From positions 33,319 through 97,318 of the forward strand of contig JAKTTS010000004.1 in assembly GCA_030560485.1 (NCBI GenBank): a stretch of 64,000 nt of DNA, in the 5' to 3' direction. A program made the position numbers and the translations under genes. The DNA comes from Ascoidea tarda (nom. inval.) (Eukaryota > Ascomycota > Saccharomycetes > Ascoideales > Ascoideaceae). Below the pieces are notes generated by a model, which saw nothing but the letters and a program-made list of their open reading frames with translations, had not been told where the DNA came from and made no database searches. This document shows, one piece after another, positions 21,341 through 29,739 of the stretch; position 1 is the stretch's first letter, and each line of letters starts with the position of its first letter.

Positions 21341-22537
21341 ATGCATATACATGCAATAGTGCACTTTATAAACCGGGCAACCTTTGGGCCAAAATCCATT
21401 CATTGGATTTGCAAAGAGGAACAATTTTCAGCTTCAACTCCCAAAAAACAATTCTGTGCCAGTGTTTTCGGTTTGAATCTCACCATGCTCCTCAACAATG
21501 TCAAGCAAACAACCTCAAGGCTGTCAAATTATATGGGCTTGGTTTTCAATAGGGCCTTTACACACCTCATTTCTGGAATAACAACATGCAAAGCAGCAGG
21601 TGCTTTTAATAATAACTTTCATGTGGTGAAGCACTTCAGTTCATTTTCAATTCAAAACAACGAAAAAACGAGCTCGATATTTAGTGACTTGACTACAGTC
21701 GATAAGGACACAAAAACTGAAGCATTGACAAATCGAATTGCTGAGGGTTTTGATGCTATTGGGTCGCAGGAAGAACTGCCTGCTTCTAAAACTGAAAACA
21801 ATCTCGAAGATATTGATGAAGAAACTGCTCAAAGAATCAAACTAGCTAAAGAAACTGAAAAGGCCAAAAAGCGCATTCAAAAAGTTGAAGATGATCCAGA
21901 GTTAGTGGAATTTAATAAAAAGTACATTATAAATCAAGCTGCTGATGATTTGCTTTCCCCACTAAAGCGAAAAGTATATTTGGCCAATGTTAAAAAGTTT
22001 GGATTTTTTAAAAATAATCAAAATGTTCAGGTTGAGGGAAAAAGTTATGTTTTGAATCTTACAAAAGAAGAAATTCAAAGTTTGGAGCCTTCAATCTATT
22101 TGAAATCCTTCAGACTAATCGGTTCTACAAAGAAAGCATTGCATATTGTTCGGTTACTAAGAGGACTAACATTAAAGGCAGCTATTGCTCAGACCCAATT
22201 TATTGAAAAGAAGGTTGCAAAAGAATTTTCTCCAATTCTAGAAAGTGCCATTGAAACCGCAAAAACCTATAACTTAAATGCTAATGATCTTTACGTTTCA
22301 GAAATTTGGGCTGGATCAGATGGTGAAACAGAAAAGGGACTTGATCCAAAAAATAAAGGTAGATTTGGTATAAAACGTTTTAGAAGACATCATATCAAAG
22401 CTGTTTTAAGAACATCTCAAACACTTAAAAGATTAAACTATGAAAAACTTGAGTTGCAGAAAAAGAAAAAACCTGCGTTTACTCCTTTAAGAAACCTTGG
22501 AATCACTACTCGTCAATCCCAATTCATGAAATGGTGA
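21341..22537 (+). CDS. MRPL22: Mitochondrial large-subunit ribosomal protein uL22m
   Basis: A component of the mitochondrial 54S subunit near the exit tunnel. The L22 fold is in the second half: STKKALHIVRLLRGLTLKAAIAQTQF, then ESAIETAKTYNLNANDLYVSEIW, then the loop GRFGIKRFRRHHIKAVLRT that reaches into the tunnel. The first in-frame ATG (21341) gives 398 residues. A second ATG at 21485 gives 350 residues and a cleaner presequence (MLLNNVKQTTSRLSNYMG), and I think it at least as likely. The upstream start would leave only 135 bases to LOC1. An out-of-frame ATG at 21331 would also have to be skipped for 21341 to be used. The stop and the conserved domain are secure; the start is not. Confidence 0.9.
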   Translation: MHIHAIVHFINRATFGPKSIHWICKEEQFSASTPKKQFCASVFGLNLTMLLNNVKQTTSRLSNYMGLVFNRAFTHLISGITTCKAAGAFNNNFHVVKHFSSFSIQNNEKTSSIFSDLTTVDKDTKTEALTNRIAEGFDAIGSQEELPASKTENNLEDIDEETAQRIKLAKETEKAKKRIQKVEDDPELVEFNKKYIINQAADDLLSPLKRKVYLANVKKFGFFKNNQNVQVEGKSYVLNLTKEEIQSLEPSIYLKSFRLIGSTKKALHIVRLLRGLTLKAAIAQTQFIEKKVAKEFSPILESAIETAKTYNLNANDLYVSEIWAGSDGETEKGLDPKNKGRFGIKRFRRHHIKAVLRTSQTLKRLNYEKLELQKKKKPAFTPLRNLGITTRQSQFMKW

Positions 22538-22875
22538 AACAAAGTACATTATAAAAGATTTTAACATCTCATTTACATGTAAATAAAATATATTTGATGA
22601 TTTCATTCAAAAAGCTTATTGATTGTAGAGACGCTTACAAGGTAAAAAAGTAGAACGGTCACCTGATTTTTCAAGAGTAGTATTTATTACCTATCTTTTC
22701 TATACTCTTTTCTACTTAATTATTGATATAGCAGAATTTTCTTGTTCACGTGCTACGAGGTTCAAGAATGTAAATAAAGCTCATTGAGGAAAACAAGTAA
22801 TGCAGCAATCTATTTGATAGGTCCAATTATATTAACTAGACACCAAATTTAACAATTAGAAGCAAAAAGTAAGTA
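22538..22875. promoter_or_regulatory. MRPL22-WRS1 gap with CACGTG site
   Basis: A tandem gap of 338 bases. The first part holds the MRPL22 terminator region. A CACGTG core sits at 22747-22752 (TTCACGTGCTACG), about 125 bases before the WRS1 start. The leader just before the ATG is A-rich, as usual for an expressed yeast gene. No other feature was seen. Confidence 0.4.
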
Positions 22876-24162
22876 ATGTCAACTGAGAAATTAAGTGAAG
22901 ATCTTTCGGAGTTATCAGTTCAGGAGGAGGCAAAAGAACAGATAATCACACCTTGGGAAGTTGAAGGTGCAGTGGTTGATGGAAAAGCCCAACTGATTGA
23001 TTACACCAAACTAATTAAACAGTTTGGTACCAGACAGATTAACAATGAAACACTAGAACGTTTTACTAAAGTCACAGGACACGAACCTCATATTTTTCTA
23101 AAGAAGGGAGTATTTTTTTCTGAAAGAGATTTTAATAAAATCTTAGACTTGTATGAGCAAGGTAAACAATTTTTCCTTTATACAGGAAGAGGACCTTCTT
23201 CATCATGTATGCATTTGGGTCATATGGTGCCTTTCATTTTCACAAAATGGTTGCAAGAAGTGTTTGATGTGCCATTAGTTATTGAGCTAACAGATGACGA
23301 AAAATTTTTGTTCAAACCAAAATTAACAATTGATGATGTAAAAAAGTTTGCAGTTGAAAATGCCAAAGATATTATTGCAGTTGGTTTTAAACCTGAAAAT
23401 ACATTTATATTCAGCGATTTGGAATACATGAATGGAGCATTTTATGAAAATGTCGTTAGAACATCAAGACAAATCACCACTACAACGGCAAAGGCAGTTT
23501 TCGGATTTAAAGATTCTGATTGTATTGGAAAAATTCATTTTGCATCAGTTCAAATTGCAACAGCATTTCCATCAAGTTTTCCAAATATTTTAGATCTACC
23601 ACCAAAAACGCCATGTTTGATTCCTTGTGCAATTGATCAAGATCCATATTTCAGGGTTTGCAGAGATGTTGCAGACAAATTGAAATTTAGTAAACCCTCG
23701 TTGATTCATTCAAGATTCTTTCCAGCATTGCAAGGGTCAACAACTAAAATGTCAGCATCTGATGTAAATACAGCAATATTTATGACAGATACAGCAAAAC
23801 AAATTCAGAAGAAAATAAATAAATTCGCATTTAGTGGTGGACAAGCAACGATCGAAGAACACCGTAAATATGGAGGAGATCCCGAAGTTGATGTTGCCTA
23901 TCAATATTTGAGTTTTTTTGCGAATGATGAAGAGTATTTACAAAAACTTTATGATGATTACAAATCTGGAGAATTGTTAACAGGTGAATTGAAAAAGGAG
24001 TGCATTCAGGTTTTGCAAAAATTTGTTAAAGAATTCCAAGAAAGAAGGAGATTAATTGATAAGAACACATTGGATGGTTTTATGAAACCTCATAAATTGG
24101 TTTTTGGTGAAAAAGAGAGATTAGTGCCAATTAAGTCGAAACCAGCTAAAAATAGCAAATAA
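22876..24162 (+). CDS. WRS1: Tryptophanyl-tRNA synthetase, cytosolic
   Basis: A class I aminoacyl-tRNA synthetase charging tRNA-Trp in the cytosol; 428 residues, close to the 432 of Saccharomyces Wrs1. The HIGH-type motif is HLGHM at about residue 113, within TGRGPSSSCMHLGHMVPF, and the second signature is KMSAS at about 291. Other eukaryotic-type landmarks are VIELTDDEKFLFK, AIDQDPYFRVCRDVADKL and FSGGQATIEEHRKYGGDP. There is no mitochondrial presequence, so this is the cytosolic enzyme and the mitochondrial one must be encoded elsewhere. The ATG at 22876 follows AAGTA and is the first in frame. Confidence 0.96.
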   Translation: MSTEKLSEDLSELSVQEEAKEQIITPWEVEGAVVDGKAQLIDYTKLIKQFGTRQINNETLERFTKVTGHEPHIFLKKGVFFSERDFNKILDLYEQGKQFFLYTGRGPSSSCMHLGHMVPFIFTKWLQEVFDVPLVIELTDDEKFLFKPKLTIDDVKKFAVENAKDIIAVGFKPENTFIFSDLEYMNGAFYENVVRTSRQITTTTAKAVFGFKDSDCIGKIHFASVQIATAFPSSFPNILDLPPKTPCLIPCAIDQDPYFRVCRDVADKLKFSKPSLIHSRFFPALQGSTTKMSASDVNTAIFMTDTAKQIQKKINKFAFSGGQATIEEHRKYGGDPEVDVAYQYLSFFANDEEYLQKLYDDYKSGELLTGELKKECIQVLQKFVKEFQERRRLIDKNTLDGFMKPHKLVFGEKERLVPIKSKPAKNSK

Positions 24163-24442
24163 AATATATCAAATAGTAAATCGAATTGTAATAAAAATAT
24201 GAATATATTTAAGGTTTGACTAAATGAATTATAAATAACATTGGAAACATTTTTGTGTTTTTTTTTTGTCGTTTGAAATAATTTATATTGAAGATATAGA
24301 AAATAAATACCATTAGAATATAGCAAAATTAATGATTGTAATTTTCATTCAAGTAAAAGACGTAACCTAGAAGGAAAAAAAACCCAAAACTTCTTGTTGC
24401 AATAAAAGATTTTATAAAGATTGAAGCCACCCACTAGATGAT

Positions 24443-24764
24443 TTAGTCATCATAACCAGATAAAGTCAAATCTCTGGGTCTATTTGGTATTGGATAATAG
24501 GTAGGAACAGGTGGAGCATCTTCAAAAAGATATTTTCTTCTCAAGGGAGTTATAAACAATACACCCAATGGACCAATTATACCAATGACAGCAGAAAAAA
24601 ACAAATTTGGCTTGGTGTGAGCATAAAATCGCAAAGTCTATTGGAAATGAAAATTCAACTAGTCAGTTTGACAGCCCGAGAATCGAGAGAGGTGGATAAC
24701 CATAACATACACGAATAGGGTTTCTTAAAAACAAAGGTTTTTCACCAATATATCTTTCATCCAT
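24443..24764 (-). CDS. Complex I 9.5-kDa accessory subunit (NI9M/NDUFA3-like), spliced
   Basis: join(24443..24637, 24711..24764) on the minus strand, 82 residues. Exon 1 (ATG at 24764) is 18 codons and ends LFLRNPIR. Exon 2 continues TLRFYAHTKPNLFFSAVIG and has no ATG of its own near its start, so the intron is required. Arrangement and size fit the fungal NADH:ubiquinone oxidoreductase 9.5-kDa subunit: a short start ending in PLRYL-like residues, one membrane segment (FSAVIGIIGPLGVLFITPL), then a Pro-rich end PTYYPIPNRPRDLTLSGYDD, where YPxPxRPR and GYDD are family hallmarks. It sits in the inner membrane arm. Its presence implies that this yeast keeps proton-pumping complex I, which Saccharomyces lost. 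The family match is from memory of the motif pattern. Confidence 0.85.
24638..24710 (-). other. Intron in complex I 9.5-kDa subunit gene
   Basis: A 73-base intron on the minus strand. The donor is GTATGT (24710-24705), the branch-like site is AACTGAC near the middle, and the acceptor is CAATAG ending at 24638. It falls between codons 18 and 19 (phase 0). Removing it joins two coding parts that together match the family, which is the main support. Confidence 0.85.
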
Positions 24765-25269
24765 TTTGAACCGTTGTTATATTGACACTTTGAGTCCAAC
24801 CTGAGTGCTGATGGATGAGAGCTGATATAAATCGATGCACTTAGTGAAAATGGGCAATAGCTGATTATTTCTCGTGCATCCCATTGGTTCTGAAACCTTC
24901 CCGATACAGCATTTCTCAGAGTGGAAGCTACTGTTTGAAGCGTATTCTGTTTTGTGACCGTATACTGACTATATCGGGTAGCTTCCCTTTCGGGTGCAGA
25001 GCCGCTCATGTTGAGAGTTGCCCTCTAGCAAGTTGAGGATAAGAAATCAATCATATTGTGACATGTTCATTAACCTTTTTATGAAATTCTTGATAAAGGG
25101 TTAAAAAGAGCACTGGGTCGTGGTATTCGCCTATTTTTCACTTTACTTATTTGCCATCGAGTTCTATTTGTCATAAATTGCTGTTCATATCTCGCTTTTT
25201 TTTTTTTGCTCTCAATTTACTTATTTTGCACTACCTGTTTTCCATTACTACCGACAATAGACTATCGTC
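24765..25269. promoter_or_regulatory. Divergent upstream region, complex I subunit / SHR3
   Basis: A 505-base region between two divergent starts. A minus-strand frame of 94 codons (25009 down to 24725) overlaps exon 1 of the complex I gene in another frame and shows no domain, so I treat it as chance. A T-run near 25198-25208 and a pyrimidine-rich stretch before the SHR3 start look like ordinary promoter sequence. No named site was recognised. Confidence 0.4.
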
Positions 25270-25926
25270 ATGGGTTTATATCAAGATCTTTTACCATTAT
25301 CAACTGGGATTGTTGTTGCAGCCTCGTCATTTTGCTTGGGTATTGTTTATGCCAACTTTCAATACGATTATAAAACTTTGATTTTTAAAGATGGAACTGA
25401 AGCTGATTTTATAAATTCGTTAAATCACTATACCACTTGGGCTAATTCTCCACTTAAGATATTACATATTTTGCATGTTGTGTTAGGTGTTGGTATATTT
25501 GGTTTTTGTATAAAAATCTGGAAGCCAACCGATGATACTTATTTATTTGATTATTCATGTTTATTCATGTTTATTGCTTCAATGATTATCTACGCTACTA
25601 ATTTAAAAATTGGAGCTGATAGTTGTATCCATGGAGACTGGGGAGAAGTTGACATGAAGACTGGTATTAACGTTATGGCAGCTTCGCAAATAATGGTTGT
25701 GTTTCTTTTAACAGGTGTTTTATTTTTACAAGCTGGTCAATTTTATTCCGAATTTGATTTCAAAAGAAAAACCGCCAAACTCGAAGCTGAATATCGTGAA
25801 AAGGAAAACAAAGCCAAAAAAGAATTGGATGAAAAAAGTGAAAAAAACAATCAAAAGAATTTCAAAAAAAACAAAAATTCCAAAGGTGAAAAGGTTGAAG
25901 GCAAATCAACTGGAGTTGAAGCCTAG
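25270..25926 (+). CDS. SHR3: Shr3, ER chaperone for amino acid permeases
   Basis: An ER membrane protein that helps amino acid permeases fold and enter COPII vesicles. The 218-residue product has four predicted membrane segments in about the first 160 residues: TGIVVAASSFCLGIVYANF, KILHILHVVLGVGIFGF, SCLFMFIASMIIYATNL and MAASQIMVVFLLTGVLFLQ. A Lys/Glu-rich cytosolic tail follows, as in Saccharomyces Shr3 (about 210 residues). Recognisable family pieces are YDYKTLIF after segment 1 and the loop IGADSCIHGDWGEV before segment 4. The ATG at 25270 is the first in frame. The tail (about 165-218) is almost entirely charged and low-complexity. Confidence 0.9.
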   Translation: MGLYQDLLPLSTGIVVAASSFCLGIVYANFQYDYKTLIFKDGTEADFINSLNHYTTWANSPLKILHILHVVLGVGIFGFCIKIWKPTDDTYLFDYSCLFMFIASMIIYATNLKIGADSCIHGDWGEVDMKTGINVMAASQIMVVFLLTGVLFLQAGQFYSEFDFKRKTAKLEAEYREKENKAKKELDEKSEKNNQKNFKKNKNSKGEKVEGKSTGVEA

Positions 25927-26283
25927 ATCAATGCTACTAAGCCAACAATTCTAAAAAGAAATGGCTTTTGGTAACGGAACTGATAGTTTCATATTAAGAT
26001 GATAAGAATTTATGTACAAGTATGCCAATAATTTTGAATTTTTTTTTTTCTTCAACTCAATTATGTTTTTGTATTTATAGTTTTAATCCAAGTTTATTAA
26101 TTAACGTTAATTGATGTTAGTTTTTATTATATATACAATACAGTAAATTAAAAATGATAATCTACAAAATGATAAAAAGTGATTAAAAAGTGATTAAAAA
26201 ATCAAAAAAATCAAAAAAATCAAAAAATCATTTATTTGTTATTAGTGTCTAAGGGGTTATAAAATATATGAAGATTAAAAAAC
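25927..26283. other. Convergent gap SHR3/RPS3 with A/T-rich low complexity
   Basis: A convergent 3' gap of 357 bases. It contains a 12-T run near 26039 and, from about 26160 to 26228, iterations of TGATAAAAAGTGATTAAAAAG and ATCAAAAAA. These are simple slippage-type repeats in the 3' UTR area. No gene or structural RNA was seen. Confidence 0.5.
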
Positions 26284-27060
26284 TTAGGCAGTTTGAGATT
26301 CAACAGGAGCTTCAAGAGGAGCTTCAGCGGGGATTTCGGCTTGTTCTTCAATTTCTTCAGGAGCTTCTTGAACAGGGACCTCTTTGTGGTTTTTGACGTA
26401 TGGAGCAGGAATTTCCTCATCTTCTTTTGGAGGAATAACATTGACATAATCAGGTAAGGAGTTTGGACCGAATCTTCTCTTTGAAGGATCAACCATGATT
26501 TTAACTTTGATACCTAAAACACCTTGTCTCATCAAGACGTGCCTGGTAGCAGTGTCAATAAAGTCCTTTGAAGGTTGACCGGAGTGGATCATAAAACCAT
26601 CAGCGAATTTCATTGATTTTGCTCTGGCAGCTCTTAATTTACCAGAGATGACAACTTCAACACCTTTGGCACCACTCTCCATGACGTATCTGACAACACC
26701 ATAGGCAGCCCTTCTAATGGCCAAACCGTTTAATAATTTGAATTTGAGAGATTCTGCTTGAGCAGTGGCACTTAAACCACGCTCTTGAATTCTTTCTGCG
26801 TAGAGAACAAGGGTGTTTGGAGCAAATTTGAATCTTTTTTGGACCAAGGAGGTTAATTCATGAATTCTACGACCATTTTCACCTAAAATTTCTTGTGTTC
26901 TGATGGCTCTGATAATGATTTCAGTTTTTGTTGGGGTGATTCTAACTTCAACGCCAGAATAACCTTCGGCAGCCAATTCTCTGGTGAAAAATTCGTTTAA
27001 TTCAGCAAAGAAGACACCGTCGGCTACCAATTTCTTTTTTTTAGATAATAAAGAGACCAT
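26284..27060 (-). CDS. RPS3: 40S ribosomal protein uS3
   Basis: A protein of the 40S mRNA entry channel, 258 residues against about 240 in Saccharomyces. It begins [24 protein letters not shown]. The type II KH domain (about 21-95) includes [20 protein letters not shown] with the loop GENGRRI. The C-terminal S3 domain includes [43 protein letters not shown] and [13 protein letters not shown]. After the usual DYVNVI there is an extra Glu/Ala/Pro-rich tail, a little longer than in other yeasts. No intron is needed. The upstream sequence carries paired Cbf1- and Tbf1-type sites (27216-27239). Confidence 0.97.
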   Translation of the reverse strand: MVSLLSKKKKLVADGVFFAELNEFFTRELAAEGYSGVEVRITPTKTEIIIRAIRTQEILGENGRRIHELTSLVQKRFKFAPNTLVLYAERIQERGLSATAQAESLKFKLLNGLAIRRAAYGVVRYVMESGAKGVEVVISGKLRAARAKSMKFADGFMIHSGQPSKDFIDTATRHVLMRQGVLGIKVKIMVDPSKRRFGPNSLPDYVNVIPPKEDEEIPAPYVKNHKEVPVQEAPEEIEEQAEIPAEAPLEAPVESQTA

Positions 27061-27215
27061 TTTGGATTAATGAATAGTATTGAAGATCAAAGATAGTGAT
27101 AAAGAGAAAATGATCAATATAGAAAACCGTTGGTTGAAAAGTTATATATTTTGTATACTTTGGAAAAGAAAATAAAAATGTGAGAGATCAAAAAAAAACA
27201 ACCTAATGCAAGAAG

Positions 27216-27239
27216 CACGTGAAAATAGGTAGGGCTATA
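27216..27239. promoter_or_regulatory. Cbf1 (CACGTG) and Tbf1-like (TAGGGCTATA) sites upstream of RPS3
   Basis: CACGTG lies at 27216-27221 and TAGGGCTATA at 27230-27239, eight bases apart and about 160 bases before the RPS3 start. In Candida albicans, ribosomal-protein promoters are driven by Tbf1 and Cbf1, and the Tbf1 element there is a palindrome whose left half reads TAGGGCTATA. No Rap1 site was seen. This supports an ancestral Cbf1/Tbf1 control of ribosomal proteins in this yeast. Confidence 0.65.
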
Positions 27240-27537
27240 AAATCTGGCGTGAGCAAGTTAGCAGTTAGCACTTAAGTAATTATGATGTTGAACGAGGTGT
27301 GGCCGGAAAACACAATCCGAACTCGGACGTTCGTGAAGTCATTATGGTCCGTTGCCTCAAAACGAAATATACAAAACCTAACCAGTATGAAACGAATATT
27401 GTGGTTCAGCAGACAACATTCAATTCACAAATACGTTGATGAAGATTGCAATCCAAATAATATAAATATGATCACTAAATAGCTAAGTAGGAATAAAATA
27501 AAAGCAAGAAGAAAAGGAGAGAGAAGTCTACTAAGTC

Positions 27538-27813
27538 ATGAGCACTAGAAGAAATCTCTATCCTTCCTTCGACGACTGTCAAGCTGACAGCATTCACGAC
27601 AAGAACACTAAAAGTGATAACGAAGAGGAACTTGATAGTTCACCAAGGGCTTCCGAAATTAATGAATTAAATCAGAGAGTTGAGCTAATTGAATCGAATG
27701 TTGCATCCGGGTTTGATCGACTAGAACGAATGCTCGAAAGGGTATTAGCTCGTGACGAACGGATGGATATCGGTTATTCAAGGTCACAACATATGAGATA
27801 TAGCAAAGCGTGA
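27538..27813 (+). CDS. Small uncharacterised frame, possibly a decayed gene
   Basis: An ATG-started frame of 91 codons in the 1.5-kb gap between the RPS3 upstream region and the GPI-protein gene. The product is hydrophilic, with an acidic middle and a heptad-like helix (INELNQRVELIESNVASGF, then DRLERMLERVLARDER), suggesting a short coiled coil. I do not recognise it. After its TGA at 27811 the same frame stays open to 27927. In another frame a cysteine cluster appears (CNKCRVCRVCKGGF, about 27819-27860), followed by a further open stretch from 27915 to 28097. This patchwork could be a gene broken by mutations or chance. The rest of the gap, 27240-28744, shows nothing else I can support. Confidence 0.25.
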   Translation: MSTRRNLYPSFDDCQADSIHDKNTKSDNEEELDSSPRASEINELNQRVELIESNVASGFDRLERMLERVLARDERMDIGYSRSQHMRYSKA

Positions 27814-28744
27814 GATTATGTAATAAGTGTAGAGTTTGCCGTGTATGCAAGGGAGGGTTTTGAAGCAAGTAAGTGGCATACGGTGTGTTCTAGACCTGCA
27901 AAAGCCAAAGCCAAATGGGGAGGAGAGTGAATTGCGTTTGTTCGAAGCAAGTTATATCAATAGCGGGTAGTGTCGAAGTCAGAAAGACAGAAAGAATATT
28001 GGCAAAGGATTGCAAGGTTGAATGTAGTACAATAATTGATGAAACAAAGAAGTTTTTGACGCAGACAAATTGGGAAAGTAGCAATCAGATAAGATGATAA
28101 ACAAACGATTTAAGCCAAAATAAATTTCAAAAGCGAAATGTGAAATTGATAGTACGGGTTTTGAATGTTAAAATTTTAAAACCTTTCTAAGCTCTTCGTT
28201 AAAGAGGTTGATTGATGAATAAAGAAGAGTTTAAGGTAATCAACTGTACAATTATGAAATTGGTAGGCCTAAGCAATATAAGCAAATAGAGCTTCCAAAC
28301 CAATTAACATGCTATTTTTTGACGAGTGTGACATAGTAAGTAGTATAATTATGACTTAATAGGAAATTATGAAATTTTCTCCTATATCAGATAAGAAGCA
28401 GACTAAAACATAAGTGTAAGAGCCGGTGTTTTTGCTGTGAAAGAAGAGCGTTTTTTTTGTTTTGGATAAATAGTGCAAACGACCTTTATACTTCGTTAGC
28501 AACTTTGAATTTTTTTAAAAAAAGTATAAATATACGCAAGAATCCAGCCTTTGGGATTTTTATTTTTGCCAACATCATTATCAGTGTGCTTTCGCCAGTT
28601 GTGATCCCAATAACCACTATACAACTACAATATAACCCCAGTACTTATCTAATCCATACTCAAAATTGATTTCCAGACCGATAACAGTTGCAACAGAAGT
28701 CTAACATTTTTCTAAAGATACAAACAATAACAATAACAATAACA

Positions 28745-28999
28745 ATGCAAATCCAATCCGTCGCTATAATTCCATTTTTGCTTGCTGTTTGCCAGGCCGT
28801 TGTTACAGTTGAAGTAACGACCACCGTGAGTGGAACACTTACTGAAACCGCCTACGACTCAGTGTGCGAAACCAGCTCGTTGTGCCCCAGCTCCAATGTC
28901 ACCATCTCCACGTACGACGGTGGTGCCAACTACGGCTATTCTGGGTCGTACCTCGCTGCCGGTGCTGTTGCCGTTGGTGTGGCCTTGTTGAATTTGTAG
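28745..28999 (+). CDS. Small secreted GPI-type cell-wall protein
   Basis: An 84-residue protein starting at the ATG at 28745, with a cleavable-looking signal peptide (MQIQSVAIIPFLLAVCQAVV). A Thr/Ser-rich mature part of about 45 residues follows with two cysteines (SVCETSSLC) and an N-glycosylation sequon (SNVT). The hydrophobic C-terminus (YLAAGAVAVGVALLNL) is preceded by small residues suited to GPI attachment. The layout is that of tiny wall mannoproteins such as Ccw12-type proteins, but I do not claim orthology. C/G-ending codons are frequent (for example GTC ACC ATC TCC ACG TAC GAC), unlike its AT-rich neighbours, which suggests high expression. A TATA-like TATAAATATA lies near 28525 and the leader is a CAATAA repeat. 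Confidence 0.75.
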   Translation: MQIQSVAIIPFLLAVCQAVVTVEVTTTVSGTLTETAYDSVCETSSLCPSSNVTISTYDGGANYGYSGSYLAAGAVAVGVALLNL

Positions 29000-29029
29000 G
29001 TGTATAGCTCTGCCCAGCAATAAACAAAC

Positions 29030-29290
29030 GTTTTTCAGATCATCCGTCCAGCAATAGTCCCACGGCCGTGGGCTGCATTGCATCCCGTGTCTGTCTGCGC
29101 TGGGACGCGTGCATTGTGCAGCACATTCCCAGCCGAACAACGGCCAATCGCAGCACAATAGGCGATGCACCCGTGCGCGGGGGCGCGTGAAGCGGGCCAG
29201 AACCGGCGCATTACTCCCGGCCGCAGCCCCTTGAGCACGTGAGCCGACCGGCGCAAGGCCCACTCACGGCCCACTCACGCTGCTGAGGGC
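29030..29290. promoter_or_regulatory. Strong GC-rich island upstream of RAC1
   Basis: About 260 bases of very high G+C: hand counts are 38/60 for 29041-29100 and 45/60 for 29161-29220. The island contains CACGTG at 29236-29241, a CCAAT box (CGGCCAATCGC, near 29148) and a tandem duplication of GGCCCACTCAC (29257-29267 and 29268-29278). Open frames on both strands inside it reflect the base composition. Its place, between the GPI-protein stop and the RAC1 leader, suggests an upstream control region. Confidence 0.55.
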
Positions 29291-29309
29291 CAATTTTCAG
29301 CTGTTTTCT

Positions 29310-29739
29310 GCCATTTTTCAGTGATAGCTATCAGTTTCATTGCAATTTGCTACTTCCTGCCATTATCTCACCTTCTCTGTTTTGACCATCCTCACACTGC
29401 TAATCACAATTGCAACTGCCATTTTGTTGTCGCTATCATTGCCCTTCTGTGCTGCTCTCCTGCTACCCCTGGCCTCTCATCCTCCTTTTCTCTTATTCTC
29501 AATTGATACTCAAGTCTGTTGCTTCCTATTTCCTATTTCCTATTTGTTACCTAATATCCACCACCTATCTCTACTCTCTAGTTTGGGCCCTGTGATACCT
29601 CTGACACCTCTGATACCTCTGATTTCTGCTCACTTCTGTTATTTCGCTGCTGGCTTACACAGCTATTCTTCTGTCAACCGGTCTGCACTAATCTCCCCAT
29701 TCTTCTGCCTGTCTCTCCGACTCTGTTTCCCTTTTAAAA
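29310..29739 (+). promoter_or_regulatory. Pyrimidine-rich RAC1 leader/promoter
   Basis: About 430 bases dominated by C and T on the plus strand (for example TCTCACCTTCTCTG and a TCTGATACC repeat near 29598-29625: CTCTGACACC, TCTGATACC, TCTGATTTC). A triple CCTATTT repeat occurs at about 29526-29549. Long CT tracts are common upstream of well-expressed yeast genes. Out-of-frame ATGs are almost absent between 29340 and 29739, consistent with a long untranslated leader. Confidence 0.45.

Noticed and set aside
24725-25009. 94-codon minus-strand frame with ATG
   Set aside because: It overlaps exon 1 of the complex I subunit gene in another frame and shows no domain or targeting feature.
29035-29274. 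Minus-strand frames of 79 and 134 codons before RAC1
   Set aside because: They lie in the strongest GC-rich block and lack any domain; stops are simply rare at this composition.
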